Part shown: in pieces, positions 1 through 9,427 of the stretch
Layout of the letters: each line of letters opens with the position of its first letter
Position numbering within the stretch: position 1 is the stretch's first letter
NCBI GenBank assembly: GCA_964412105.1
Contig: CAYPNM010000015.1
Span: forward strand, 1-64,000
Length of the DNA: 64,000 nucleotides
DNA from: JAKAGZ01 sp964412105
Lineage (GTDB): Bacteria; Bacteroidota; Ignavibacteria; Ignavibacteriales; Ignavibacteriaceae
Direction of reading: 5' to 3'
Made by a program: the position numbers and the translations under genes
The notes under the pieces: model-generated
What the model saw: the letters and a program-made list of their open reading frames with translations, nothing else
The model's database searches: none
What the model was told of the DNA's origin: nothing

Positions 1-70
1 ATCTTAGCTCAGCTGGTAGAGCAACTCATTCGTAATGAGTAGGTCGCCGGTTCGATTCCGGCAGATGGCT
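1..70 (+). tRNA. tRNA-Thr (CGT anticodon), 5' end cut by window
   Basis: The D arm, anticodon arm and T arm of a tRNA are all visible. The anticodon stem ACTCA/TGAGT encloses the loop TTCGTAA, giving anticodon CGT, which reads the Thr codon ACG. The T stem is GCCGG/CCGGC. The 3' acceptor strand AGATGGC implies a 5' strand GCCATCT, of which only the last four bases lie in the window, so three bases are missing. The discriminator is T at 70 and CCA is not encoded. Confidence 0.95.
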
Positions 71-365
71 CACAGCCTTATCCATAAAAATTTAATATTA
101 AACTATTTTCTAAGATCTATAATACCGCCGGTTTCCCATAAGTTCCCGTAAAAAATCTAACTCTTAAGAACCTTCCTGGAAATCAATTAAGCATTCTGCC
201 CTAAAGAAATTAAATAATACATTTTCTTGGCAATTCTTGAATTCCCGAATACCTTAGCTTTTTAATCCTTTTAATTAAAAACAATTTACCTGATCCCTTA
301 AAGTAGTTTCTTAAGCCGAAGTATTAGTGAATTGGGAAATTAGTGGAGGAAAATCAAAATATTTC
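71..365. other. non-coding spacer upstream of the dcw promoter
   Basis: This AT-rich stretch between the tRNA and the dcw promoter contains no convincing open frame. Two GGGA-type boxes 10 bp apart occur on the minus strand near 133-150, and TGGGA (333-337) and TGGAG (344-348) occur on the plus strand. They may be weak or decayed MraZ-type boxes, but spacing and sequence are poorer than at 395-420. Confidence 0.4.
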
Positions 366-395
366 TTGACAATTGGCAATAATTTCCCTTATTTT
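366..395 (+). promoter_or_regulatory. putative dcw operon promoter
   Basis: TTGACA at 366-371 is followed after 18 bp by TATTTT at 390-395. This fits a housekeeping -35/-10 pair and lies about 50 bp upstream of mraZ. The MraZ-type boxes begin at the last base of the -10 hexamer, which supports it as the regulated promoter. No transcription start is known. Confidence 0.5.
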
Positions 396-420
396 GGGGA
401 GTAGTGGGGAATTGTGGTGA
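395..420 (+). promoter_or_regulatory. MraZ operator: three TGGGG-type boxes in 10-bp register
   Basis: Boxes TGGGG (395-399), TGGGG (405-409) and TGGTG (415-419) are spaced exactly 10 bp apart, with 5-bp spacers. In characterised bacteria MraZ binds TGGGN direct repeats separated by 5 bp just downstream of its own promoter and represses the dcw operon. The same layout here, next to mraZ, makes autoregulation the natural inference. Confidence 0.75.
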
Positions 421-444
421 AAAATACCAAATAAGGAATTAAGC

Positions 445-882
445 TTGTTTAGAGGACAATTTACATACTCGGTAGATTCAAAAGGAAGAATAAGCATTCC
501 TGCAAAACTTCGAAAACATGTTTCGCCGGGAGCCAACGATACTTTTGTAATGACAAGAGGAACCGGAAAATGTATCGACATTTATCCGCTGGACCAATGG
601 CTTGTGTTCGAAAAAAAACTTGAAGAATTAAATCCTTTCGATCCACAGAAAGCAAAATTTATCAGAATGATTTTACAGCATGCAGCCGAAGATACACTCG
701 ATTCACAATCTAGAATTCTGATACCACAGACACTTTTGGAATATTCTGGAATTAAAAAAGAAGTGATTATACTCGGCGCATTAAAAAAGATTGAAGTCTG
801 GGATCCGAAAGAGTTTAACGAGTACCTTAAATCAACAAAAGAAACTTACGAAGAAATAGCAGCTAAAGTAATGGCGCCATGA
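445..882 (+). CDS. mraZ: transcriptional regulator MraZ
   Basis: The 145-residue product has the usual MraZ length and two SpoVT/AbrB-like half domains. Each carries the characteristic D-x3-R signature: DSKGRISIP at about residues 11-19, and DSQSRILIP in the second half. The start is TTG at 445 with AAGGAA at 432-437 as ribosome site; no in-frame ATG lies near the conserved FRGQF start. MraZ forms ring oligomers that bind TGGGN repeats, and such repeats lie 25 bp upstream. It is the first gene of the dcw operon and its stop overlaps the start of rsmH, so translation is coupled. Confidence 0.96.
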   Translation: MFRGQFTYSVDSKGRISIPAKLRKHVSPGANDTFVMTRGTGKCIDIYPLDQWLVFEKKLEELNPFDPQKAKFIRMILQHAAEDTLDSQSRILIPQTLLEYSGIKKEVIILGALKKIEVWDPKEFNEYLKSTKETYEEIAAKVMAP

Positions 883-1805
883 TGGAATCTCATCATACGC
901 CTGTATTATTAAAAGAGAGTATTGACTTCCTGATTACAGATAAATCAGGAATTTATTTTGATGGTACATTGGGTTTCGGCGGTCACTCAGATAAAATTTT
1001 AACAGAATTAAATAATGAGGGATTAATTGTAGCGACCGATATCGATTTAGATGCATTCAACTTTTCAAAAAAGAAATATAGTAAAGAAAAGCGAATGAAA
1101 ATTTTCAATTACAATTTTGCTCAAATAAATCTGATATCTAAAATCGAATCAATCGATAAGTATACTGGAATTTTTGCTGATCTCGGAGTATCGTCTTTTC
1201 AGCTGGATAATCCTTCTTCCGGTTTCACATATCGGGAGGAAGCAAAACTTGATCTTAGAATGGATAAGACAAGAGCAGTGAGTGCTGCTGATGTAGTAAA
1301 TTCATATTCCGAAGAGGATATTGCTGATATTCTATATGAATACGGTGAAGAAAAAAATTCCAGAAAAATAGCGCACAAAATTCTTATAGAAAGAAAAATC
1401 AATAGAATTGAATCGACGCAAAAATTAAAAGAAATTATCGCTGAGATTACACCGCCTAATTTTCTTGCAAAAAGTTTGTCGAGGGTATTTCAGGCATTAA
1501 GAATCTATGTTAATGACGAGCTGGGTGTATTAAAGACATTTTTAAATGACTCGGTTTCCCTTTTAAGAAAGGGCGGGCGTATAGTTATTCTGACATACCA
1601 TTCGCTGGAAGACAGGATAGTCAAAGATCACTTTAAATATGAAACACTGGATTGCATATGTCCTAAGGATTTCCCGGTTTGCAGATGCGATAAGGAAAAA
1701 AGACTGATTATCTTGACCAAAAAGCCAATTGTTCCTTCTGATTCTGAAATAAAATTAAATATTCGTTCACGCAGTGCTAAATTAAGAGTTGCAGAAAGAG
1801 TATGA
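879..1805 (+). CDS. rsmH: 16S rRNA (cytosine-1402-N4)-methyltransferase RsmH
   Basis: The 308-residue product is RsmH (MraW), which methylates N4 of C1402 in the decoding centre of 16S rRNA using S-adenosylmethionine. The N-terminal HHTPVLLKE and the SAM-binding FDGTLGFGGHS motif are diagnostic, as are the C-terminal RLIILTKKP and RSRSAKLRVAE segments. Two overlapping starts, ATG 879 and ATG 882, are possible. ATG 879 overlaps the mraZ stop as ATGA. It is second in the dcw operon, its standard place. Confidence 0.96.
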   Translation: MMESHHTPVLLKESIDFLITDKSGIYFDGTLGFGGHSDKILTELNNEGLIVATDIDLDAFNFSKKKYSKEKRMKIFNYNFAQINLISKIESIDKYTGIFADLGVSSFQLDNPSSGFTYREEAKLDLRMDKTRAVSAADVVNSYSEEDIADILYEYGEEKNSRKIAHKILIERKINRIESTQKLKEIIAEITPPNFLAKSLSRVFQALRIYVNDELGVLKTFLNDSVSLLRKGGRIVILTYHSLEDRIVKDHFKYETLDCICPKDFPVCRCDKEKRLIILTKKPIVPSDSEIKLNIRSRSAKLRVAERV

Positions 1806-2131
1806 AGAAAAGTTCAAAATCAAAAATAGGTTTTACTTTATTCCTTTTTGTGGTTTTCACATTGCTGGGGCTGGGATATGTAAGTATAAAGTTAAAATGC
1901 GAAGCTATGGTAAAGGAAAGATTTTTATTGAATGAAAAATTGAAGGCTATTGAAAATCAGAATACCGCACTACTTGGAAGTAGACAGGATTTAACATCTG
2001 AAGAAAGAATAGTTGAAATAGCAAAAAATGAATTAGGAATGGTGTCGGTTTCAGAGCCACAAATAATATTAAATGTCAGTAAAGAAAAAATTGAAGAAAT
2101 AGACAAAATCCTTAAAAAGAAGTATGAATAA
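1802..2131 (+). CDS. ftsL: cell division protein FtsL-like
   Basis: This 109-residue protein has a short basic cytoplasmic tail, one membrane segment at about residues 10-28, and a periplasmic coiled-coil region with a leucine-rich heptad pattern. That is the FtsL layout. FtsL bridges FtsB and FtsQ and helps activate FtsWI at the septum. FtsL sequences are poorly conserved, so the call rests on size, topology and its place between rsmH and ftsI. It overlaps rsmH as ATGA and ftsI by 8 bases. Confidence 0.85.
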   Translation: MKKSSKSKIGFTLFLFVVFTLLGLGYVSIKLKCEAMVKERFLLNEKLKAIENQNTALLGSRQDLTSEERIVEIAKNELGMVSVSEPQIILNVSKEKIEEIDKILKKKYE

Positions 2132-4121
2132 TTCCAGAGCTATTATTGTAATAATTTTAGTCCTTTTGTTTTTTATTGCGCTGGTAGTCAAACTGGTAGA
2201 TATCCAGATTGTAAGAAGCGAAGAACTGAAATATTATGCTCAAAGGCAACAGACTGAACTGGAAAAAGTTAATGCTGAAAGGGGGCTGATCTATGATAGG
2301 AATAATTTGCTCCTTGTCTATAACCGCAACGACTATTCCTTTTATCTCGACCTGAGGATGGTAACGAAAAATGGAAAGCAAAAAATTGCTGAAAAATTCT
2401 CTTCTGTTTTTGGCAAAAGCACGGATTATTATTATAAACTGATGAATGAGTCGGGCAAAACAATATGCCTGGAGAAAAAGGCTCCTTCTGACAAGGCCTT
2501 TCTTCTTACAAACTTTAAAATAAATGGTCTGTTTTATAAAGAAGATCCTACGCGAGTATATCATTATGGTGACCTTGCTTCACATGTTCTCGGATTTGTT
2601 GGCAATAATGGGCAGGGAGTAAATGGAGTAGAAAAAACATTCAACAAACAACTCAGTGGGGAAGATGGAACAAGGCTTGTTGAAAGAGATGCCGTAGGAG
2701 ATATGATCACTATTTCCGAAGAAGAAACAAAACCGGCCATCGCCGGAGATAATCTTGTCCTGACTATTAACAAAACCTACCAGGCTATACTTGAGGAAGA
2801 ATTGAAAAATGGTCTGACGAATTACAGTGGCACTTCTGCTGTGGGAATTATTATGGATCCTAATTCAGGTGAAATTCTTGCGCTGGCAAATATGATGGAC
2901 TATAATCCAAACGATTATTGGAATTATACTGATGATGAAAGAAGAGACAGAGCAATTACTGATACCTATGAGCCGGGTTCTACTTTTAAAGGAATATCAA
3001 TGTCTGCACTACTTGATCAGAATCTTGTGAATGAAAATGAAAAGGTATTTGTTGAGAACGGAAAATACAGGTATAAAAATGTTACAATTTCTGATACACA
3101 CGAGCATACATGGTTAACTGCAAAAGGAGTGATTGAAGAATCAAGTAATATTGGGATGACTAAATTAATTCAAAACATCAATGATGATCTCTTTTATAAA
3201 TATGTTCGTGCTTTCGGTTTTGGGAATTATACATCTATAAATCTTCCGGGTGAAGTTAAAGGCAAATTAAAAATACCAAATGATTGGTCCGCTGTTTCAA
3301 AAGCTTTTATTTCATTTGGTTATGGGATTTCAGTTACACCCCTGCAGATGATCACAGCGTATTCTGCTATAGTAAATGGTGGGATATTATATCAGCCCGA
3401 AATTGTTAAAAAAGAAATTGCTCCGGATGGCACTATAATAATGGAAAACCAACCTAAGGAAATCAGGAGAGTTATATCAGTAAAAACATCTGCTGAAATG
3501 CGAAAAATATTAGTCGGCGTGGTTGATAATGGAACGGGCAAAAACGCTAAGCTTGATATTATAAATGTTGGTGGTAAGACCGGAACTTCTCAGAAATTAA
3601 TTGATGGGAATTATTCAAAGTCGGATTATAATTCATCATTTATTGGATTTTTTCCTGCTGAAAATCCTAAGGTAATCTGTTTGGTGCTGGTTAATTCTCC
3701 CCAAAAGGGCAGATATGGCGGGCAGGTAGCTGCTCCAATATTTAAGAATATAGCTCAAAGGATAGTTAACACTGATGTCAATTATTTTGAAGGAAAGCCG
3801 GAAGAGCAACTTGATAATTCGAAAGCCGTATTTGTTAGAAATGTACAAAAAGACAAAAGAGAAATTGTACCTGCAAAACAGTCAGTAAGGACCTTGACAA
3901 ACGATTTAAATTCATTTTCAAAAAATGTTATGCCCGATCTGACACATTACAGCCTTAGAGATGGGATTAAAATTCTAACACTGCTTGGGATAAAATATAA
4001 AGTAAACGGATCTGGTGTAATCGTTTCTCAAAGCATAAAAGCCGGACAAAAGATTTCAAAAGGATTGATCTGTAATATTGATTGCAAGGAAGCTCAAATT
4101 AATGGTGCGTCAGTTTATTGA
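2124..4121 (+). CDS. ftsI: septal peptidoglycan transpeptidase FtsI (PBP3), with PASTA domain
   Basis: The 665-residue class B penicillin-binding protein cross-links septal peptidoglycan together with FtsW. An N-terminal membrane anchor (about 6-25) is followed by the PBP dimerisation domain and the transpeptidase domain with the full catalytic set: STFK with Ser286, SSN at 340-342 and KTGT at 485-488. The last 60 or so residues (MPDLTHYSLRDGIKIL onward) resemble one PASTA domain, a module that binds muropeptides or stabilises the PBP. Its stop shares one base with the murE start. Confidence 0.95.
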   Translation: MNNSRAIIVIILVLLFFIALVVKLVDIQIVRSEELKYYAQRQQTELEKVNAERGLIYDRNNLLLVYNRNDYSFYLDLRMVTKNGKQKIAEKFSSVFGKSTDYYYKLMNESGKTICLEKKAPSDKAFLLTNFKINGLFYKEDPTRVYHYGDLASHVLGFVGNNGQGVNGVEKTFNKQLSGEDGTRLVERDAVGDMITISEEETKPAIAGDNLVLTINKTYQAILEEELKNGLTNYSGTSAVGIIMDPNSGEILALANMMDYNPNDYWNYTDDERRDRAITDTYEPGSTFKGISMSALLDQNLVNENEKVFVENGKYRYKNVTISDTHEHTWLTAKGVIEESSNIGMTKLIQNINDDLFYKYVRAFGFGNYTSINLPGEVKGKLKIPNDWSAVSKAFISFGYGISVTPLQMITAYSAIVNGGILYQPEIVKKEIAPDGTIIMENQPKEIRRVISVKTSAEMRKILVGVVDNGTGKNAKLDIINVGGKTGTSQKLIDGNYSKSDYNSSFIGFFPAENPKVICLVLVNSPQKGRYGGQVAAPIFKNIAQRIVNTDVNYFEGKPEEQLDNSKAVFVRNVQKDKREIVPAKQSVRTLTNDLNSFSKNVMPDLTHYSLRDGIKILTLLGIKYKVNGSGVIVSQSIKAGQKISKGLICNIDCKEAQINGASVY

Positions 4122-5584
4122 TGGAATTGACTCAATTATTAAATAGTATACACGCTATTCAGGTTGTTGGACAGGTACAGAGGAAAGATGTTGAGTCCAT
4201 TGTTTATGATTCAAGAAAGGTAAAAAGGAATTCAGTCTTTGTGGCTATTAAGGGATTTAATACAGACGGGCACAAATTTATTCTTGATGCAATAAGCAAA
4301 GGGGCACTTGCAATTGTTCTTGAGGATAATAAAGCGGTTCCTGAGGACATTCTTGTTGGACAGGGAATAGCGAAGATTCTTGTGAAGGATAGCAGGGTGG
4401 CTTTAGCAGAATTATCAAATTATTTTTTTAAGGAGCCATCAAGAAGAATTAAGTTAATTGGAGTTACCGGGACGAACGGAAAAACAACAACATCCTATTT
4501 CGTTAAAAATATTTTGGAAGCTGCCGGTAATAAAACCGGAATAACAGGAACGATAGCAAATTATATAGGAAGTGAAAAATTGAGTTCAACTCTTACAACT
4601 CCGGAATCAAATGATATGAATGAACTTCTGCTTGAAATGTACAATAAAGGCTGCGGATATGCAGTAATGGAAGCCTCCTCTCATTCTTTGTTTTTAAAGA
4701 GAACTTATCATTTAAACTTTGCAGCTGCAGTTTTTACAAATATAACTTCTGATCACCTTGATTTCCATGAGAACTTTGAAAATTACCTGAATGCAAAAAA
4801 AATATTGTTTGATTCTCTTGATCAATCAGCAATAGGTGTTTACAATCTGGATGATAAAAACAGCTCGTTATTAATCAAAGATTCAAGAGCTAAGCTATTT
4901 TCTTATGGGATGTCTTCAAACGCCGATTTCATTTTGAAAGACATTAAATATGATCTAAATGGTACTAATTTTATTATAGAACGGAATGGATATAAATATC
5001 AGGCAAACACTACTCTTGTTGGGGAATTCAATGCGTATAATGCAGGAGCTGCCTTTGCGGTCACTGTATTACTTGGTATAGATGAAGAAAAAGCAGTTGA
5101 AGGGATCAAAAATACAAGACAGGTCTCAGGAAGATTTGAAATTATTGGGGAGGGATCGAAAAGAGTAATTGTCGATTACTCTCACACAGCCGATAGCCTG
5201 GAAAAAACCTTGCTCGCAATAAAGAAAATTGTAAAAGATGAAAACCCGGTTTATACAGTATTCGGATGCGGGGGAAATAGAGATAAAACAAAAAGACCCG
5301 TGATGGGCAGGATTGCTGCTCAATATAGTAAGAAAGCAATTATTACTTCCGATAATCCGAGATTCGAAGATCCTTTAGAAATTATCAATGAAATTAAAAA
5401 AGGCATTACTTCTGACAATTACGAGATAATTGAAAACAGAGAAGAAGCAATTAAAAAAGCAATTGAGATTTCTGAAGAAAATGCCGTGATATTAGTTGCA
5501 GGTAAGGGTCACGAAAGTTATCAGGAAATAAAAGGAGTAAGGAAACATTTTTCAGATCAGGAAGTTGCGCGGAAATATTTGTGA
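4121..5584 (+). CDS. murE: UDP-MurNAc-L-Ala-D-Glu:meso-diaminopimelate ligase MurE
   Basis: MurE adds the third residue to the peptidoglycan stem peptide using ATP. The P-loop GTNGKTT is at residues 117-123, counted from ATG 4121. DNPR at 411-414 followed by FEDP is the signature associated with meso-diaminopimelate rather than lysine, so the wall is predicted to be of the DAP type. A TTG at 4118 is also in frame, but ATG 4121 overlaps the ftsI stop as TGATG and is preferred. Length (487 residues) is normal. The stop overlaps murF. Confidence 0.95.
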   Translation: MELTQLLNSIHAIQVVGQVQRKDVESIVYDSRKVKRNSVFVAIKGFNTDGHKFILDAISKGALAIVLEDNKAVPEDILVGQGIAKILVKDSRVALAELSNYFFKEPSRRIKLIGVTGTNGKTTTSYFVKNILEAAGNKTGITGTIANYIGSEKLSSTLTTPESNDMNELLLEMYNKGCGYAVMEASSHSLFLKRTYHLNFAAAVFTNITSDHLDFHENFENYLNAKKILFDSLDQSAIGVYNLDDKNSSLLIKDSRAKLFSYGMSSNADFILKDIKYDLNGTNFIIERNGYKYQANTTLVGEFNAYNAGAAFAVTVLLGIDEEKAVEGIKNTRQVSGRFEIIGEGSKRVIVDYSHTADSLEKTLLAIKKIVKDENPVYTVFGCGGNRDKTKRPVMGRIAAQYSKKAIITSDNPRFEDPLEIINEIKKGITSDNYEIIENREEAIKKAIEISEENAVILVAGKGHESYQEIKGVRKHFSDQEVARKYL

Positions 5585-6972
5585 AAAAAACAAGAATAAC
5601 TCTTAAGGATGTTTTTAATATACCCGGTGCTGTTATCTATAATCCTGATAGCTATAAGGAAGTAAGTTCAGTTTCAATTGATTCAAGAAAAATAAAAAGA
5701 AATTCGATTTTTATTGCGATTAAAGGCGAGAAATTTGATGGTCACGATTTTGTAAGGGAAGCACAAAAAAAAGGTGCAATTGCTGTAATGATAAATGAAA
5801 ACAGATACAAAAATTTTTCAGATCTGGATTTACCAGTAATTACAGTAAAAGATACAGCTAAAGCTTATGGCGACCTTGCAAAAATCTGGCGAAAAAAAAT
5901 AAAGATAAAAGTAATTGCAATTACTGGTAGCACCGGCAAAACCACTACAAAGGAAATGATGGCTGCTTTGTTAAGTGAAAAATATAAAGTGAACAAAACA
6001 ATTTTGAATAATAACAACCATATTGGTGTACCTCTGACAATTCTCAGCACGAATGAAAAGCATCAGGTATTAGTGCTGGAAATAGGTACCAACCATTTTG
6101 GAGAAGTAAGCTATTCTGCAAACCTGGCCGAACCTGATTATGCTTTGATTACGAATATTGGAAATTCTCATATTGAATTTCTTAAAAATAAAAAAGGTGT
6201 TTTGAAGGAAAAGATAGCTCTCTTTGATGCCGCTAAAAATAATGGTGGGACTTTGTTTGTAAACTACGACGATCCATTGTTAAAGGACACATTTAGAAAT
6301 TACAGGAATAGATTTTCTTATTCATTTGGATCTAATACAATGGTTAAAGGAAAGTTAAAAGGCACTGATTCCGAAGGTAAAGAGGTGGTTGAAATAAAAT
6401 ATAAGAATAAAAAAGTAAGTGGCTCTTTTTTGTACGGAGAACAAAATGCTCAGGATTTATTAGCAGCTTCGGCCGTTGCTTTCAGGCTAGGCCTGAATAA
6501 AAGTCAAATACTTCGGGGTATAAATAAATTCAAAGATTTAGATAAGAGACTAAATATAAAGAACTATAAAAATAATGTAACGTTGATTGATGATACTTAT
6601 AATGCAAACCCTGAATCAATGAAATATGCATTTGAGCTAATGAATAAAATTTCAAATAGCAGGAAAAAAATTGCTGTTCTGGGAGATATGTTTGAGCTGG
6701 GCGCTGAAGGAAAAAATCTTCACAGGAAATTAGCGGCCGTGATTAAACAAAACAAAATAAACGAAATCTTTCTTCTAGGATCATTGATGAACAATCTTCA
6801 TAAAGAATTAAAAAAAAATAATAATGTTTCAAGATATTTCCTTAAAAGAAAAGATTTGCTAGAGTCTCTTTCTAGCCAGGATTATGGAAATTCTGTAATT
6901 CTCGTTAAAGGATCGCGCGGAATGAAAATGGAAGAATTCGTAAAAATCATTGAGGATAAAATTAGCGGCTAA
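5581..6972 (+). CDS. murF: UDP-MurNAc-tripeptide:D-Ala-D-Ala ligase MurF
   Basis: MurF completes the UDP-MurNAc-pentapeptide in the cytoplasm by adding D-Ala-D-Ala. The 463-residue protein has the Mur N-terminal substrate domain (SIDSRKIKRNSIFIAIKG), the ATP-binding loop GSTGKTTT around Lys120, the central ligase motif NNNNHIGVP and the C-terminal motif LIDDTYNANPESM typical of MurF. The start is GTG at 5581, overlapping the murE stop as GTGA. No ddl gene is present in this cluster, so D-Ala-D-Ala must be made by a gene elsewhere. Confidence 0.95.
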   Translation: MKKTRITLKDVFNIPGAVIYNPDSYKEVSSVSIDSRKIKRNSIFIAIKGEKFDGHDFVREAQKKGAIAVMINENRYKNFSDLDLPVITVKDTAKAYGDLAKIWRKKIKIKVIAITGSTGKTTTKEMMAALLSEKYKVNKTILNNNNHIGVPLTILSTNEKHQVLVLEIGTNHFGEVSYSANLAEPDYALITNIGNSHIEFLKNKKGVLKEKIALFDAAKNNGGTLFVNYDDPLLKDTFRNYRNRFSYSFGSNTMVKGKLKGTDSEGKEVVEIKYKNKKVSGSFLYGEQNAQDLLAASAVAFRLGLNKSQILRGINKFKDLDKRLNIKNYKNNVTLIDDTYNANPESMKYAFELMNKISNSRKKIAVLGDMFELGAEGKNLHRKLAAVIKQNKINEIFLLGSLMNNLHKELKKNNNVSRYFLKRKDLLESLSSQDYGNSVILVKGSRGMKMEEFVKIIEDKISG

Positions 6973-8081
6973 TGCTTTACTATTTATTTGATTATATAAA
7001 TAAAGTTTTCAGCCCGCCGGGCTTCAAGGTATTCCGTTACCTGACATTCAGGTCCGCTTTGGCTGCAATTACTGCGCTGTTTCTTGCATTTTATCTTGGG
7101 CCTAAAGTGATAAAAATCCTGCAGAAATATCAGATTGGTGAGGCAAAAAAAGAAGACGGACCAAAATCACATTGGTCCAAAGCTGGCACACCAACTATGG
7201 GAGGAATAATATTAATTCTATCAATTGTCGTCCCGGTTCTTTTATGGGCAGACTTAAAAAGCATTTATGTCATTCTGATACTGGCAGGGACAGTATGGCT
7301 TAGCGGTGTCGGCTTTCTAGATGATTACTTAAAAGTAGTTAAGAAATTGCCTAATGGTTTAATTGCTAGATACAAATTACTTGGTCAGGTAGTAATTGGT
7401 CTTATTATAGGCTGTGTAATTTATTTTTCTCCTGAGTTTAAAGATTTCAATACTCTAACTACTGTACCCTTTTTAAAGAGTGTGAACCTTAACCTCTCCG
7501 TTTTTTATATACCGGTTGTTGTTTTTATTGTAGCTGCTACTTCTAATGCGGTCAATCTTACTGATGGCCTTGATGGACTTGCCATTGGAATTACCACAAT
7601 AGTAATGCTTGCACTTGCAGTTATTGCATACATAAGTGGTAATGCCATTTACGCTAAATATCTTGATATAATTTTTCTGCCTGGTTCAGGAGAGTTAACT
7701 GTTTTTATTTCTGCAGTGATCGGGGCTTCACTCGGATTTCTCTGGTTCAACTCATATCCAGCTCAGGTTTTTATGGGGGATACCGGATCATTGGCTCTGG
7801 GAGGAGCTTTCGGAATTTTATCCGTTCTGGTCAGGAAAGAATTATTGATTCCTATACTCGGCGGAATCTTTTTTATGGAAACGATATCTGTCATAATTCA
7901 AAGATCTTATTTCAAGTACACTAAAAAAAAGTATGGCGAAGGGCGAAGAGTTTTTAAAATGGCTCCAATGCATCATCATTTTGAAATGGTTGGTTGGCCG
8001 GAACCGAAGATTGTAACTCGATTTTACATAATTGCAATTATTCTGGCAATAATTAGCCTGGCTTCATTTAAGATACGCTAA
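6972..8081 (+). CDS. mraY: phospho-N-acetylmuramoyl-pentapeptide transferase MraY
   Basis: MraY transfers phospho-MurNAc-pentapeptide to undecaprenyl phosphate, making lipid I at the inner membrane. The 369-residue protein has about ten membrane segments and the family motifs: KAGTPTMGG, the acidic DDYLKV, NAVNLTDGLDGLA, FMGDTGSLALG and the C-terminal APMHHHFE. Its ATG shares one base with the murF stop (TAATG) and its own stop does the same with murD, so it is tightly coupled within the operon. Confidence 0.97.
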   Translation: MLYYLFDYINKVFSPPGFKVFRYLTFRSALAAITALFLAFYLGPKVIKILQKYQIGEAKKEDGPKSHWSKAGTPTMGGIILILSIVVPVLLWADLKSIYVILILAGTVWLSGVGFLDDYLKVVKKLPNGLIARYKLLGQVVIGLIIGCVIYFSPEFKDFNTLTTVPFLKSVNLNLSVFYIPVVVFIVAATSNAVNLTDGLDGLAIGITTIVMLALAVIAYISGNAIYAKYLDIIFLPGSGELTVFISAVIGASLGFLWFNSYPAQVFMGDTGSLALGGAFGILSVLVRKELLIPILGGIFFMETISVIIQRSYFKYTKKKYGEGRRVFKMAPMHHHFEMVGWPEPKIVTRFYIIAIILAIISLASFKIR

Positions 8082-9427
8082 TGGAAATAAGAGATAAAAA
8101 AATATCGATTATTGGAGCCGCTAGAAGTGGAATAGGCGCAGCAAAACTGGTTAAGAAACTGGGAGGTAGGCCGTTTGTAAGTGATTCTGGTGAAGAAAAA
8201 AAACTGGTAAATCAAATAAAAATTCTTAAGGAAAATGAGTTTGAATTCGAGGTTGGAAATCATACTGAAAAAGTTTTCGATTGCGATTTGATGGTGATTA
8301 GTCCGGGTGTTCCATCAGATGCAAAAGTGATAGTTACTGCTAAAGAAAGAAATATCAACGTAATAGGAGAAGTTGAATTGGCTTCGGCTTTCTGCAAAGG
8401 AAATATTATTGCCATAACAGGAACAAATGGAAAGACTACAACGACAAGTTTGTGTGGTCATCTCTTAAACACCTGTGGAGCAAAAACTTATATGGCTGGT
8501 AATATTGGTAATGCTTTTTCAGAGGTGGCCCTGGATGTTAAAGAGGATCAGTTTGTAACACTTGAGATATCCAGTTTTCAACTGGATATGATTGAAAATT
8601 TTAAGCCGAAGGTTGCTGCTATATTAAATATAACACCGGATCACTTAAATCGTTATGAAAATAAGTTTGAGAATTACATCTATTCAAAATTTAGAATATT
8701 TAAAAATCAAAAGAATACTGATTATCTGATCCTGAATAAAGATGATAAAACGATAAGCAAATTTCTATCGCCGCATGAAAGCAATGATTTTTACTTCTCA
8801 TTAAATGATAGTCAGCTGAACGGTTGCTTTAGATTGAATGAAAAAGTTGTATTTAATAAAGATGGTAAAACTGAGTTCGAATGTCAGGTCTCTGATATTT
8901 TTATTCCAGGTGAACATAATGTAGCCAATGCAATGTCGGCAATAACTGCCTTAAAAATCTTCAACTTTGATAATGAGAGAATCAAAGAGGGTTTGAGAAC
9001 CTTTAAAGGCGTTGAGCACAGACTTGAATTTGTGCGTGAGCTGGATGATGTGAAATATATAAATGATTCGAAAGCAACTAATGTTGATTCGGTATGGTAT
9101 GCACTTCGCAGTTTTAATGAACCAATTTTTCTCATACTTGGAGGGCAGGATAAAGGAAATGATTACAATCAGATAAAAGAATTGGTTCTGGAACGTGTAA
9201 AGAAAATATATGCGATCGGATCTTCCGCTGATAAGGTTTTTAATTTTTTCCATCATGATGTAAAAGTAGAAATAAAAAAAACGTTGCATGATGCAGTTCT
9301 ATCTGCAAATAATGAGGCGAGAGAGGGTGAAGTGGTTTTGCTTTCACCTGCCTGTGCTAGTTTTGATCAATTTGATAATTATGAGCACAGGGGAAGAGTT
9401 TTTAAAGAAACGGTAAACAATTTATAG
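8081..9427 (+). CDS. murD: UDP-MurNAc-L-Ala:D-glutamate ligase MurD
   Basis: MurD adds D-glutamate, the second stem-peptide residue. The 448-residue protein has the N-terminal Rossmann-like UDP-binding domain (IGAARSGIGAA), the P-loop GTNGKTTT with Lys118, the ISSFQLD motif typical of MurD, and the C-terminal NDSKATN and LSPACASFDQF motifs. It begins on the last base of the mraY stop, and ftsW follows with no spacer. Length and motif set are complete. Confidence 0.95.
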   Translation: MEIRDKKISIIGAARSGIGAAKLVKKLGGRPFVSDSGEEKKLVNQIKILKENEFEFEVGNHTEKVFDCDLMVISPGVPSDAKVIVTAKERNINVIGEVELASAFCKGNIIAITGTNGKTTTTSLCGHLLNTCGAKTYMAGNIGNAFSEVALDVKEDQFVTLEISSFQLDMIENFKPKVAAILNITPDHLNRYENKFENYIYSKFRIFKNQKNTDYLILNKDDKTISKFLSPHESNDFYFSLNDSQLNGCFRLNEKVVFNKDGKTEFECQVSDIFIPGEHNVANAMSAITALKIFNFDNERIKEGLRTFKGVEHRLEFVRELDDVKYINDSKATNVDSVWYALRSFNEPIFLILGGQDKGNDYNQIKELVLERVKKIYAIGSSADKVFNFFHHDVKVEIKKTLHDAVLSANNEAREGEVVLLSPACASFDQFDNYEHRGRVFKETVNNL

